Of a stretch of DNA of 24,904 nucleotides, positions 14,362-23,497 are shown in pieces (positions within the stretch are counted from its first letter, which is position 1; the number at the start of each line of letters is the position of its first letter). The position numbers and the translations under genes were made by a program. The notes beneath the pieces are model-generated. The model made no database searches. It saw nothing but the letters and a program-made list of their open reading frames with translations, and was not told the origin of the DNA. Source of the stretch: JBHIER01 sp046760705 [NCBI: bacterium] (lineage in GTDB: Bacteria; JBHIER01; G020348925). Location of the stretch: the NCBI GenBank assembly GCA_046760705.1, contig JBHIER010000004.1, positions 1 to 24,904 on the forward strand. The letters run 5' to 3'.

Positions 14362-15747
14362 TCAACTCGTCTCCTTCAATTTTGCCAGCAACTCTTCCCC
14401 CACCCGCCAGACGTCGCCGGCCCCGAAGGTGATGACCAGATCTCCCTGCTTCAGCCCTTTGGAGAGGATGTTGGGGATCTCGGCCATCTCTTGAATGTAG
14501 AGGACTGAGGGGTGGCTGGCCTCTTTGGCCGCCGTGGCCACCAACTCTCCGCTCACCCCTGGCATCTGCTTTTCGCGGGCCGGATAGACATCGGTCACCA
14601 CTAAGACATCCGCGTCGAAGAAAGATTGGCCAAACTCCCGGTAAAAATTCCACGTCCGGGAGTAGAGATGGGGCTGAAAGACGGCGACGATCCGACCGTC
14701 CCAACCGTTTCGCGCCCCCTTCAAAGTGGCCCGAATCTCCGTGGGATGATGGCCGTAGTCGTCCACCACCGTGACGCCCCGCTCCTCCCCTCTTATCTCG
14801 AATCTCCGATGGACACCGGAGAACTCTTCGATTCCCTCTTTTATCGCCCCAAAGGGGATCTCCACCCCCGCTCCCACAGCGAAGGCGGCCAGTGCGTTCT
14901 TCACATTGTGAAGGCCGGGAACCTTCAATCGCACCCGGCCCACCTCTTCCGACCGGTTGATGATGGTGAAGCGGGAGCCGAAGTCGACAAAATCGATATC
15001 TACGGCCCTCACATCGGCCTCAGGTGAGAGTCCGTAGGTGACCATCGAGCGTTCGATTCGGTCCACAATATCCTTCAAACTCTCCTCGTCGACGCACAGG
15101 ATGACAGATCCGTAGAAGGGCACCTTGTTGGCGAACTCCAAGAAGGCCGACTTGAGATCGTCCAGATCGGTGTAGCACTCCATGTGTTCTGCCTCCAGGG
15201 TGGTCAGCACTGCCATCGATGGTGACAACCTTAAGAAGGACCGGTCGAACTCATCGGCCTCCACAACAAAATACTCCCCCTCCCCCAGTCTGGCATTGGC
15301 CTCTAAGCTCTTCACCTTTCCTCCGACGACGATGGTGGGGTCGAGCCCTCCTCGTGTCAGAACCGAGCCGATGAGGGAGGTGGTGGTCGTCTTGCCGTGG
15401 GTCCCGGCCACGCCGATGCCGAATTTGATTCGCATCAGGTCGGCCAACATCTCTGCTCTGGGGATGACAGGGATTCTTCTTTTGCGAGCCTCCACGATCT
15501 CGGGATTGGAGAGGCTGACAGCCGCCGAATAGACCACAAAATCGGCCTCTCCGAGATGGGAGCTCTCATGTCCAAGATGCACTTTCGCTCCCAGCCTCTG
15601 CAGCCGGTCGGTCACATCGCTGCGCTTCAGATCGGACCCGGAGACCTGGTAGCCCACATTGATCAGCACCTCGGCGATGCCGCTCATACCGACCCCACCG
15701 ATACCGACAAAATGGATCTGTTTGGCCTTGCTAGCCTGGCGCCTCAT
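14362..15747 (-). CDS. murC: UDP-N-acetylmuramate-L-alanine ligase
   Basis: The 461-residue cytoplasmic ligase adds L-Ala, the first residue of the stem peptide, to UDP-MurNAc. It has the MurC Rossmann lead HFVGIGGVGMSGIAEVL (12-28), the P-loop AGTHGKTTTTS (114-124), EADEFDRSFL (about 178-187), GVHRRFE and DDYGHHPTEI, all diagnostic of MurC. Length is normal. The ATG at 15747 has AAAGGGGA three to five bases upstream and lies within the last 17 nt of murG, so the two are translationally coupled; murB follows after 6 nt. Confidence 0.98.
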   Translation of the reverse strand: MRRQASKAKQIHFVGIGGVGMSGIAEVLINVGYQVSGSDLKRSDVTDRLQRLGAKVHLGHESSHLGEADFVVYSAAVSLSNPEIVEARKRRIPVIPRAEMLADLMRIKFGIGVAGTHGKTTTTSLIGSVLTRGGLDPTIVVGGKVKSLEANARLGEGEYFVVEADEFDRSFLRLSPSMAVLTTLEAEHMECYTDLDDLKSAFLEFANKVPFYGSVILCVDEESLKDIVDRIERSMVTYGLSPEADVRAVDIDFVDFGSRFTIINRSEEVGRVRLKVPGLHNVKNALAAFAVGAGVEIPFGAIKEGIEEFSGVHRRFEIRGEERGVTVVDDYGHHPTEIRATLKGARNGWDGRIVAVFQPHLYSRTWNFYREFGQSFFDADVLVVTDVYPAREKQMPGVSGELVATAAKEASHPSVLYIQEMAEIPNILSKGLKQGDLVITFGAGDVWRVGEELLAKLKETS

Positions 15748-16882
15748 CGTTCCCCTTTCGTCTGCTCACCAGTTCGAACAGTGCCTCGACGATGTCTGTG
15801 GCCGCTCGGGGAGATCCCATAGCCTTGCTTCTATTTCTCATCCGTTCTCTCTTCTCCGTATCCTTGAGAATATTTAGGACTGCAGCCGCGACCTTTCGTC
15901 CGCTCAGCTCCTGGTCCGGAATCATCGCTGCGGCCCCGGCTTCGACCAGAATTCTGGCATTGAACTCCTGATGTCCCCCTGTGGCGCGGGGATAGGGAAC
16001 AAGGATAGCCGGGAGCCCGCACCGAGTGATCTCAGCCAGCGTTGTAGCCCCGGCCCGGCACAGAACAACATCCGCAGCCTGATACGCATCAACCATCTCA
16101 TCGATGAAGGGCAGAACCCGGACCCCGGATTGAGAAACCCTATCTCTTATCCCTTCAAAATCGAGTCGGCCTGTCTGCCACAGAAGTTGCACATCTTGCT
16201 CAGCCGTCAACTCTTCCAAAGCATCGAGAACGGCCATATTGATGCTGTGCGCACCAAGACTGCCTCCAAAGACGAGGAGGGTACGGACATCTTCCCTGAG
16301 TCCAAAGAGCCTCCGTGCGGCTCGACGATCCCCGGCCTCGAGGCCGAGCCGAGTCGGATTGCCCGTCACCCGAAGGTTCTCCTTTCTTCTAAAGTAGGCC
16401 TCCGACTGGGGAAAACTGAGAAGCACCATCGACACCCACCTGGCCAGCCATCGGGCCGTCAGACCCGGGCGAGAGTTCTGCTCATGGAGCACGGTCGGTA
16501 TCCTGCTCAACACCGCGCCCAGAAGGACCGGACCGGCCACATACCCCCCTGTGCCGAAGACAACATCGGGCGAAAATCGTCTCAAGATGAGAAAGCTCTG
16601 AAACAGACTCTTCAGCCCGAAGAACGGTAGGGCCAAATTGGACGCGGACATCCGCCGTCTCAGCCCGTAAATCGAAATGAAAGCGATCTCGAAACCCGCT
16701 CTGGGAACCAGGAGTGCCTCCATTCCCTTCCGGGTCCCGGCGAAGAGCACTCTCGACGCCGGTGCTCTCCCCATCAGTTCCTGGGCCACGGCCAGGGCCG
16801 GGAAGAGATGGCCCCCTGTCCCACCAGCAGCGAAGAGGACTCTCAATGGTTCGCGACTACGGTCTTCTAAACCTGAGTGCAT
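15731..16882 (-). CDS. murG: Lipid II synthase (UDP-GlcNAc:lipid I N-acetylglucosaminyltransferase)
   Basis: The 383-residue GT28 glycosyltransferase converts lipid I to lipid II on the cytoplasmic face of the membrane. The N-terminal G loop is AAGGTGGHLFPALA (18-31); GTGGYVAGP, HEQNSRPGLTARWL and the nucleotide-binding GGSLGAHSIN follow. The C-terminal donor site is CRAGATTLAEI, then PYPRATGGHQEFNA, where other MurGs often have ATDDHQ. The start ATG at 16882 lies 6 nt after the ftsW stop with GAAAAGAG immediately before it; initiation is probably by coupling. The 3' end overlaps murC by 17 nt. Confidence 0.97.
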   Translation of the reverse strand: MHSGLEDRSREPLRVLFAAGGTGGHLFPALAVAQELMGRAPASRVLFAGTRKGMEALLVPRAGFEIAFISIYGLRRRMSASNLALPFFGLKSLFQSFLILRRFSPDVVFGTGGYVAGPVLLGAVLSRIPTVLHEQNSRPGLTARWLARWVSMVLLSFPQSEAYFRRKENLRVTGNPTRLGLEAGDRRAARRLFGLREDVRTLLVFGGSLGAHSINMAVLDALEELTAEQDVQLLWQTGRLDFEGIRDRVSQSGVRVLPFIDEMVDAYQAADVVLCRAGATTLAEITRCGLPAILVPYPRATGGHQEFNARILVEAGAAAMIPDQELSGRKVAAAVLNILKDTEKRERMRNRSKAMGSPRAATDIVEALFELVSRRKGNDEAPG

Positions 16883-16888
16883 CTCTTT

Positions 16889-18049
16889 TCAACGATACAA
16901 CGTTTTCAGCCTTGTTCTCATGTCCCTCCCTTCCACCCGCTTCCACCCGGCCTGTTTCGAAATATTGAGCAGTATACCGACCCCGGCGAGAGTCAACAGA
17001 ATCGATGAGCCCCCATAGCTGACCAGGGGCAGGGGCAGGCCGGTGGTGGGCAGAACGGCGCTCACTACACCGATATGGATGAGGGCCAGGCCAAAGATCA
17101 TGAAGCTTATTCCAAGAGCCAAAAGAAACCCGAAGAGGTCCGGGGCCGAGCGGGCGGCTCGTACCCCTCGCCAAAGGAGGAGGAGGAACAGAGCCATCAC
17201 CACCATGGTTCCCATGAAGCCGAGCTCCTCTCCGATGACTGAAAAGACGAAGTCGGTGTGGGCCTCGGGCAGATAGAGGAGTTTCTGCCGGCCTTGTCCC
17301 AAGCCGAGCCCCCACAGTCCGCCAGAGCCCAGGCTGATCAAGGACTGCCCGGCATGATATCCGACGCCCTGGGGATCCAACCCCGGATTCAGAAGAGCAA
17401 CGAGCTTCTGCCACCAGTACGACGAGTGATAGACCAACGTACCCAAGGCGGACACCATGGCCAACCCCACAGCGACCATATGTCTCATCTTCGCCCTCCC
17501 AACAAAGAGAAGAACCATACCGATGACCGAAATGGTGGCTGCCATTCCCAGATCGGGCTGGAGAAGAATGAGCCCACAGCCGGTGCATAGGATCACAAAA
17601 GGGGGTAAGAACCCCTTGGCAAATCTGTGCACCTGATGCTGACGTCGGGCCAACCCATCGGCCAGATAGATGACGAGGGCCAATTTTGCCACTTCGGACG
17701 GCTGAAGGGTGAACGCTCTCCACTTCAACCAGCTCTTGGCCCCCCTTATGCCTTCCGAAGTGAAAGGCAGACCTGGAACCAGAAGCCAGACTAAAAGAAG
17801 GAAAGCTACAAACAGAAAAGGGAGCGAGAGCTTCCCCCATGCATGATAGTCCATCCTGGCCGTGATGAACATGACGACCAATCCCAATAGAACCCTGACC
17901 GCATGTCGCCACAGGAAGAAACTGCTCGAACCGAACTTCTTCTCGGCAATCGGAACGCTGGCACTGTAGACCATGATCGTCCCGATGCCCAAAAGGGCCA
18001 GGGTCACAGCGAAGAGGACAAAGTCCGGCTCAAATCTCTTCTCCATCAT
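16889..18049 (-). CDS. ftsW: SEDS peptidoglycan glycosyltransferase FtsW
   Basis: The 386-residue integral membrane protein has about ten hydrophobic segments. It belongs to the SEDS family, whose members polymerise lipid II into glycan strands; FtsW works with FtsI at the septum. Family blocks seen are KSWLKWRAFTLQPSEVAKLA (about 105-125), LQPDLGMA, NPGLDPQGVGYHAGQSLIS, LPEAHTDFVFSVIGEELGF and GLPLPLVSYGGSS. Its place between murD and murG, as in many dcw clusters, favours FtsW over RodA. The ATGATG start at 18049 overlaps the murD stop as ATGA, and murG follows after 6 nt. Confidence 0.97.
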   Translation of the reverse strand: MMEKRFEPDFVLFAVTLALLGIGTIMVYSASVPIAEKKFGSSSFFLWRHAVRVLLGLVVMFITARMDYHAWGKLSLPFLFVAFLLLVWLLVPGLPFTSEGIRGAKSWLKWRAFTLQPSEVAKLALVIYLADGLARRQHQVHRFAKGFLPPFVILCTGCGLILLQPDLGMAATISVIGMVLLFVGRAKMRHMVAVGLAMVSALGTLVYHSSYWWQKLVALLNPGLDPQGVGYHAGQSLISLGSGGLWGLGLGQGRQKLLYLPEAHTDFVFSVIGEELGFMGTMVVMALFLLLLWRGVRAARSAPDLFGFLLALGISFMIFGLALIHIGVVSAVLPTTGLPLPLVSYGGSSILLTLAGVGILLNISKQAGWKRVEGRDMRTRLKTLYR

Positions 18050-19419
18050 CTCCTGTCTCTGGTGGCGATGTGGTGAACCGCCTCCTTGAACCGGGCTCCC
18101 CGCTCCTCAAAGTTTTGGTACATATCGAAACTGGCGCAGGCCGGGGAGAGAAGGATGCAATCCCCCTTCTGGGCTGCCCCAAATCCCCTGTTCACAGCCT
18201 CCTCCATCGATTCTGCCTCCACCGTCTCCACCACACCGCCCAACGCTCTCTTCAGTTTGGGGGTCGCCTCCCCGATCAGAATTAAGAGTTTCACTCTTTC
18301 GGCCACGAGTTGGCGCAAGGGGGTGAAGTCGGTCCCCTTCTCCCTGCCTCCAGCGATCAGAATGATGGGTCCCTGGAAACTCTGGAGACCACACTGAACG
18401 GAGACCACATTGGTTGCTTTGGAATCGTTGACAAAGGTGACCCCCCCCACCTCAGCCACCCATTCGAGCCGGTGCTCAACCCCTGAAAAGTCCCTCAATG
18501 CTTCCCGAAAGTGGGCAGGATCGACATCGAAGGTCTCGGCCACGGCCAGGGCCGCAGCCACGTTGGATAGATTGTGAGGCCCAGGCAGACGGATCTCCTC
18601 CACCGCACAGACCTGCTCGGCCAGTCCAGAAAGGTGGGCCACCAATGCTCCTTGGGAGAGATACACCCCCTCATCGAGACGCTTCCTAACGCTGAACGGG
18701 ACGATCCTGGACCGTATTTTTTCTGCCAGGGCCATCACCCCCTGATCGTCACCGTTGAGGACGGCCACATCGCTCTCGTCTTGATTCTCAAAAATTCTGG
18801 CTTTAGCTGCGACATAGGCATCGTATCCACCATGTCGGTCCAGATGGTCTGGGGAGAGATTGAGCATGACGCTCACCTCAGGCCTGAACTGGTCGATGCT
18901 CTCCAGTTGAAAGCTGCTCACTTCCACCACAGCGATTCCCTCAGATGGGATGTGGTCGGCCACTGCTGAGAAGGGAGATCCGATGTTTCCTGCTACGACC
19001 ACATTCCGGCCGTCCCTTTCAAAGATCTGTCCCAACAGAGCTGTGGTCGTCGTCTTCCCGTTGGAACCTGTTACGGCGACAATGGGTGCGCGGCAAAACC
19101 ACGAGGCGGCCTCGATCTCTCCGACGACGGCAAGCCCCCTGGCTCGGGCCCGTTGCAGCAGTGGCAGATCCGGGGGAACTCCTGGGCTGATCACCACACA
19201 CTCCGCTCCCTCCAAGAGGCCCTCGGAGTGGCCCCCACATTCGATACGGGCCCCCTGAGCTTCCAGATCGATGATCTCCTCGGATAAATCCTCCCTGGTG
19301 AGCATGTCGCTTCCCACCACCTGAGCTCCTTTCCGAATCAGCAGCGAAGCCGCCGCCAGGCCGCTGCGGGCCAAACCGAGGACCACAACTTTTTTGTTAC
19401 GGACATCGCCAAAAGACAC
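18046..19419 (-). CDS. murD: UDP-N-acetylmuramoyl-L-alanine-D-glutamate ligase
   Basis: The 457-residue ligase adds D-Glu to UDP-MurNAc-L-Ala. It shows the N-terminal VVVLGLARSGLAAASLL (11-27), the P-loop TGSNGKTTTT (117-126), EVSSFQLE, NLSPDHLDRHG, GVEHRLEWV and NDSKATN, and SPACASFDMYQNFEERG near the C-terminus, all typical of MurD. The start is GTG at 19419 with GGAG seven bases upstream; an overlapping ATG at 19421 is in another frame. It lies 15 nt after mraY and overlaps ftsW by 4 nt. Confidence 0.98.
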   Translation of the reverse strand: MSFGDVRNKKVVVLGLARSGLAAASLLIRKGAQVVGSDMLTREDLSEEIIDLEAQGARIECGGHSEGLLEGAECVVISPGVPPDLPLLQRARARGLAVVGEIEAASWFCRAPIVAVTGSNGKTTTTALLGQIFERDGRNVVVAGNIGSPFSAVADHIPSEGIAVVEVSSFQLESIDQFRPEVSVMLNLSPDHLDRHGGYDAYVAAKARIFENQDESDVAVLNGDDQGVMALAEKIRSRIVPFSVRKRLDEGVYLSQGALVAHLSGLAEQVCAVEEIRLPGPHNLSNVAAALAVAETFDVDPAHFREALRDFSGVEHRLEWVAEVGGVTFVNDSKATNVVSVQCGLQSFQGPIILIAGGREKGTDFTPLRQLVAERVKLLILIGEATPKLKRALGGVVETVEAESMEEAVNRGFGAAQKGDCILLSPACASFDMYQNFEERGARFKEAVHHIATRDRR

Positions 19420-19434
19420 ATCCCTGCTCCAAAT

Positions 19435-20520
19435 CTATCGAATCTTAAAGGTGCTCAATGTCAACAAAGCCAACAGCACAGCCACAATCCAAAATCTGAC
19501 CACCACCTTAGGCTCGGGCCAGCCGAGAAGCTCAAAGTGATGATGCAACGGAGCCATCAAAAATATTCGGCGCTTCTTCCACTTGTAGTAGCCGACCTGA
19601 AGCATGACCGACAGCGCTTCGGCCACAAAGATTCCGCCCACAATGAGCAGCAGCAGTTCTTTCTTTATCAGTATGGCCAGCATCCCCAAGGCTCCCCCCA
19701 GGGCCAGGGCCCCAGTATCCCCCATGAACACCTCGGCTGGATGGGCGTTAAACCACAAAAACCCCAGGCAAGCCCCAACCAGTGCGGCACAGAAGACAGT
19801 CAGCTCACCGCTGCGGGGAAGATAGATGATGTTCAAATAATCGCTGAACTTGACATGGCCGGTGACATAACACATCCCGGCAAAAGCCGCCCCTGCTACC
19901 GCTACCAGTCCCACAGCCAGACCGTCCAACCCATCGGTCAGATTGACCGCATTGGAAGCCCCGGTGATGACCAGAACCACCAAGGGAACATAAAACCAAC
20001 TGAAGTCGATGCGGTAATCCTTCAGAAAAGGCACGCTGGTCTGGGTGGCCGCCTCCCCGGACAGAGGAAAGAGGTGGAGAAAGACCGCCACCACCAGGCC
20101 GAGGAGTATCTGGCCGGAAATCTTGTATTTGAACACCAGCCCCTTGGGATACCCCCTCACAGTTTTGAGATAGTCATCGAAGAAACCTAAAAGACCCAAC
20201 CAGGCTGTGGCAAAAAAGATCAACAGAGTGTAAGGATTTGTCAGCTTAGCCCACAGCAGAGTGGGCACCAAAACGGCTACGAGAATCAGAATGCCGCCCA
20301 TGGTTGGTGTGCCTTCTTTGACCCGATGAGTCTTAGGTACGTCCTCACTTATCTTCTCTTTAATCTGAGCCTTCTTCAATCTCTTCATAACCCAGGGGCC
20401 CAACATAAAGCTTATTACCAGAGCCGTTATGGCCGCGTAAGCCGATCGAAATGTTATATACTGAAACAGGTTAAACCCACTGATATATTTGCTGAGAGGA
20501 TAAAAGAGATGATAAAACAC
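19435..20520 (-). CDS. mraY: Phospho-N-acetylmuramoyl-pentapeptide-transferase
   Basis: The 361-residue polytopic membrane enzyme transfers phospho-MurNAc-pentapeptide to undecaprenyl phosphate, giving lipid I. Diagnostic residues are Asp115-Asp116 in FFDDYLKT, the NAVNLTDGLDGLA loop (190-202), Asp268 in FMGDTG and the His cluster PLHHHFELLG (325-334). About ten membrane segments are evident. The start is GTG at 20520, sharing its G with the murF stop (TAGTG), so translation depends on murF termination by reinitiation. The murF end that controls this coupling is made of short tandem repeats. murD follows after 15 nt. Confidence 0.98.
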   Translation of the reverse strand: MFYHLFYPLSKYISGFNLFQYITFRSAYAAITALVISFMLGPWVMKRLKKAQIKEKISEDVPKTHRVKEGTPTMGGILILVAVLVPTLLWAKLTNPYTLLIFFATAWLGLLGFFDDYLKTVRGYPKGLVFKYKISGQILLGLVVAVFLHLFPLSGEAATQTSVPFLKDYRIDFSWFYVPLVVLVITGASNAVNLTDGLDGLAVGLVAVAGAAFAGMCYVTGHVKFSDYLNIIYLPRSGELTVFCAALVGACLGFLWFNAHPAEVFMGDTGALALGGALGMLAILIKKELLLLIVGGIFVAEALSVMLQVGYYKWKKRRIFLMAPLHHHFELLGWPEPKVVVRFWIVAVLLALLTLSTFKIR

Positions 20521-22007
20521 TACACAACCCCCGTTTTGAGTTTTGAGTTTTGGATCCCGCGCTTTCGCGGAGGAGAAGTTTTGAGTTTTGGATTTTGGAT
20601 TTTGGATTTTGGATTTCGAACCAACCCTTCTATCACCTCTTCCAATCCGATCTTCCGTGAGCCTTTAGCCAAGAGGAGGTCTCCTTTGCGAAGGAGCTCT
20701 TTCAGTTTTAATATCGCCTCTCTTTTGCTGGCAAAGTAGTATACCTTATGCTTCATCATTTTGGATTCGACTGCCCCAGCGGCAAGAGATTTTGACAGCT
20801 CGCCAATAGCCACCAGATAATCGATGCCGCATTGAGCCACCCACTTGCCGAGTTCCCGGTGGGCACTGGGTCCGGTCTCACCCAGTTCCAACATATCTCC
20901 CAGGACTGCAATTCTCCTCCCTGCACAGGGCAAATCGCGCAAAGTTTCTACGGCGGCGCGCATCGAATCTGGGTTGGCGTTGTAGGCATCGTTTATTATC
21001 TCTATCCCGTCAACCTCAAAGCGCTCCATCCGCATGGCCTCGGTTTGAAACGATTCTAAGGCCTGTCTGATCTTAAGATCTTCTATGCCAAACTCCCTCC
21101 CCACGGCCACCGCGGCCAGGGCGTTGGAGACCATATGTTTGCCTGGCAGAGGAAGCTCAATCTGGGGGCTGTCACTGACAGCGAATATTGAACCTCCGGA
21201 GTTGGACATCCCCAGAAATTTGCCCTGCACGTCGGCCCCCCTCTCCAGACCGTAGGTGATCGTTCTCCCCCTCGTCCTGAATTTTTGTCTCATCAACCTG
21301 GGGTCGTCCGCATTGAGTATGGCCGTGCTCGAGCGGTCCAGATAGTCCAGGAGTTCTGCCTTGGCCTCGGCGATCTGGTCCACAGAGTCGAAAAACTCCA
21401 AGTGGGCCGGACCGACATTGATGATCACCCCGAGCTGGGGATCGCTGATCTGGGCCAGTCGTGCGATTTGACCCAGCCCCCTCATTCCCAGCTCCACCAC
21501 AGCTATTTGGTGCCCAGATCTTAATCTCAACAGGGTCAGGGGCAACCCGATATGATTATTAAGATTTCCCGCTGTCTTCAAAACAGAAAATTCCTGGGAG
21601 AGCACCCGAGCGATCATCTCCTTGGTAGTGGTCTTACCATTGGTTCCCGTCACAGCCACCACCGACGTCTGAAACTGAGCCCGGTAGTACCTGGCCAACT
21701 CCTGCAGAGCCTGAAGGGTATCCTCGACCACGATGGTGATGCGGCACCCGTCAGAAAGCTCCTGGTTCTGGGCGTACCAGGCTTCGGAAACCACACCTGC
21801 CACAGCGCCCTTGTCAAAGGCCTGGCCCACAAAATCGTGGCCGTCGAACCGCTCACCCCGAAGGGCGAAGAACAGATCTCCCTTCTTCAAAGTGCGGGAG
21901 TCGATGCTCACATCTGTGGGGTGCGCTCTACCTGCGCGTTCAAGATCTTTGCCCACCGGGGTGCCGCCGGTGGCCTGGGCCACATCATCTATGGTCAACT
22001 TTTCCAT
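20520..22007 (-). CDS. murF: UDP-N-acetylmuramoyl-tripeptide-D-alanyl-D-alanine ligase with repeat-derived C-terminal tail
   Basis: The 495-residue ligase adds D-Ala-D-Ala to the UDP-MurNAc tripeptide. The P-loop is TGTNGKTTTKE (120-130), with SIDSRTLKKGDLFFAL (34-49), ELGMRGLGQI, NVGPAHLEFF and NDAYNANPDSM as MurF blocks; VLGDMLELG and LAKGSR close the family core by about residue 463. The remaining 32 residues (RNPKSKIQNPKLK...) are unlike any MurF and are encoded by heptanucleotide repeats interrupted by a GC-rich palindrome. The ATG at 22007 lies inside the last 23 nt of murE with no clear ribosome binding site, so coupling is likely. The TAG overlaps the mraY GTG. Confidence 0.96.
   Translation of the reverse strand: MEKLTIDDVAQATGGTPVGKDLERAGRAHPTDVSIDSRTLKKGDLFFALRGERFDGHDFVGQAFDKGAVAGVVSEAWYAQNQELSDGCRITIVVEDTLQALQELARYYRAQFQTSVVAVTGTNGKTTTKEMIARVLSQEFSVLKTAGNLNNHIGLPLTLLRLRSGHQIAVVELGMRGLGQIARLAQISDPQLGVIINVGPAHLEFFDSVDQIAEAKAELLDYLDRSSTAILNADDPRLMRQKFRTRGRTITYGLERGADVQGKFLGMSNSGGSIFAVSDSPQIELPLPGKHMVSNALAAVAVGREFGIEDLKIRQALESFQTEAMRMERFEVDGIEIINDAYNANPDSMRAAVETLRDLPCAGRRIAVLGDMLELGETGPSAHRELGKWVAQCGIDYLVAIGELSKSLAAGAVESKMMKHKVYYFASKREAILKLKELLRKGDLLLAKGSRKIGLEEVIEGLVRNPKSKIQNPKLKTSPPRKRGIQNSKLKTGVV
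20533..20612. repeat. Heptamer tandem repeats with embedded palindrome at the murF 3' end
   Basis: Plus-strand units: GTTTTGA, GTTTTGA, GTTTTGG (20533-20553), then a spacer with the palindrome CCGCG-CTTT-CGCGG (20557-20570), then GTTTTGA, GTTTTGG and three ATTTTGG (20578-20612). All eight fit RTTTTGR. The block lies wholly inside the last codons of murF. Because 7 is not a multiple of 3, gain or loss of one unit shifts the murF frame just before the TAGTG junction with mraY. Confidence 0.85.
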
Positions 22008-23490
22008 GATCGACAGCGTAGCATTTCTCCCTTCGGCCTCTCAGGGCCCTTTCGACCTCGGTCCGATCATTGAACGGAATCTTTTCCCGGCCGACAATCT
22101 GATAATCTTCGTGTCCCTTTCCGGCGATGACGAGGCAGTCGCCTTCTTGGGCCAGAGCCAGGGCCTTTTCAATGGCCCTCCGTCGGTCTACGATCCTTTC
22201 GTAGTCGGTTTGAGGATGAAACCCATCTTCGATCTCGTCCAGTATACGTTCCGGGTTTTCGCTTCTGGGGTTATCGGAGGTGATAATGATTTGGTCTGCA
22301 AGACGTCCGGCCACCTCGCCCATGAGGGGGCGTTTGCCCCTGTCCCTGTCCCCGCCGCACCCGAAGACGACGATCACTCTGCTCTGGGTCAACTCCCTGG
22401 CAGCGGTCAGGCAATGCTCTAAAGCATCCGGTGTATGAGAATAGTCGATGACGACGGTGAACGGTTGGCCGCAATCGATCCGCTCAAAGCGGCCCTCAAC
22501 ATAATCGACCCCTTCCAACCCCTCCCTTATTGTCGGAGGGTCTATACCCAAGGCGTATCCTACGCCGGCGGCAGCCAGCGCATTGGAAATATTGAACCTT
22601 CCCAGAAGTTTTAGATCGACCGGGAGGGTGTACTCCGGGCCGTGGATGGTGAAACGAGACTCAACAGCCGTGAGGGAGAAGCCGTTGGCCCAAATAGAAC
22701 TCTCCCTGTCGAAACCGTACGAGATGACCGGGGCCTTCGACACCTCCATCATCCTTCGGCCCGAAGGGTCGTCGCGGTTGATGACAGCCTTGGCCCTGGC
22801 CCAGTCGAGGGATTGAAAGAGGCGGCTCTTGGCCTGCTCGTACTCAGTGATGGTGCCGTGAAAATCGAGATGGTCTCTGGAGAGATTACTGAATACGCCG
22901 ACTTCAAATTCCAGTCCATAGACCCGATCCAAGCTCAGCGAATGGGAGGAGACCTCCAAGACCACGTACTCCACGCCCTGGCTCTTCATCGCTCTGAGCA
23001 TCCTGTGCAGATCCAGAGATTCTGGCGTCGTCAGTCCGGCAGAGATTCGCTCCCTTCCGACCCAATACTCTATTGTGCCAATGAGGCCGACCTTACGCCC
23101 GGCGACCTCCAGGATGCTCTTCACCAGGCGGGAGATGGTCGTCTTCCCGTTCGTTCCGGTTATTCCGACGAGTTTGAGTTCTTTTGCCGGAGCCTCGTAG
23201 TACTCCGCCGCCAAACGGGCTAAGGCCTCTCTGGTATTGGGAACCTTTATTGTAACCACCTCGTTCGTTCTGCGATCCTTCTCCAGCACCACCGCCCCGG
23301 CCCCCCGCTGCACCGCTTCTCCAATGAATGCGTGGCCGTCCTGGTGGAGCCCTTTGAGGGCCACGAACAGGTCGCCCGGTCCCACCTTCCGGGAATCGTA
23401 AGCGATGTGGCGAATGGGTATGTCCGGATCGCCCGTAATCACCGCTTCCGGGAGTACCGAGAGGATTTGCTTCAGGTTTCGGAGGGCCAT
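21985..23490 (-). CDS. murE: UDP-N-acetylmuramoyl-tripeptide synthetase (meso-diaminopimelate-adding)
   Basis: The 501-residue ligase adds the third stem-peptide residue. The P-loop is TGTNGKTT (111-118), Lys221 in EQAKSRLF is the expected carbamylated lysine, and SRDHLDFHGT and DYSHTPDAL are family blocks. The specificity motif DNPR (406-409, within SDNPRSENP) marks enzymes that use meso-diaminopimelate, as in Gram-negative bacteria, rather than the lysine-specific form. The N-terminal AYDSRKVGPGDLFVALKG (30-47) binds UDP-MurNAc. The ATG at 23490 is 7 nt after the ftsI stop with only a weak ACGAGA before it; the end overlaps murF by 23 nt. Confidence 0.98.
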   Translation of the reverse strand: MALRNLKQILSVLPEAVITGDPDIPIRHIAYDSRKVGPGDLFVALKGLHQDGHAFIGEAVQRGAGAVVLEKDRRTNEVVTIKVPNTREALARLAAEYYEAPAKELKLVGITGTNGKTTISRLVKSILEVAGRKVGLIGTIEYWVGRERISAGLTTPESLDLHRMLRAMKSQGVEYVVLEVSSHSLSLDRVYGLEFEVGVFSNLSRDHLDFHGTITEYEQAKSRLFQSLDWARAKAVINRDDPSGRRMMEVSKAPVISYGFDRESSIWANGFSLTAVESRFTIHGPEYTLPVDLKLLGRFNISNALAAAGVGYALGIDPPTIREGLEGVDYVEGRFERIDCGQPFTVVIDYSHTPDALEHCLTAARELTQSRVIVVFGCGGDRDRGKRPLMGEVAGRLADQIIITSDNPRSENPERILDEIEDGFHPQTDYERIVDRRRAIEKALALAQEGDCLVIAGKGHEDYQIVGREKIPFNDRTEVERALRGRREKCYAVDHGKVDHR

Positions 23491-23497
23491 ATCTCGT

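Noticed and set aside
20533-20612. CRISPR array
   Set aside because: Units are contiguous 7-nt repeats without spacers, inside a gene; no CRISPR or cas gene is seen anywhere.
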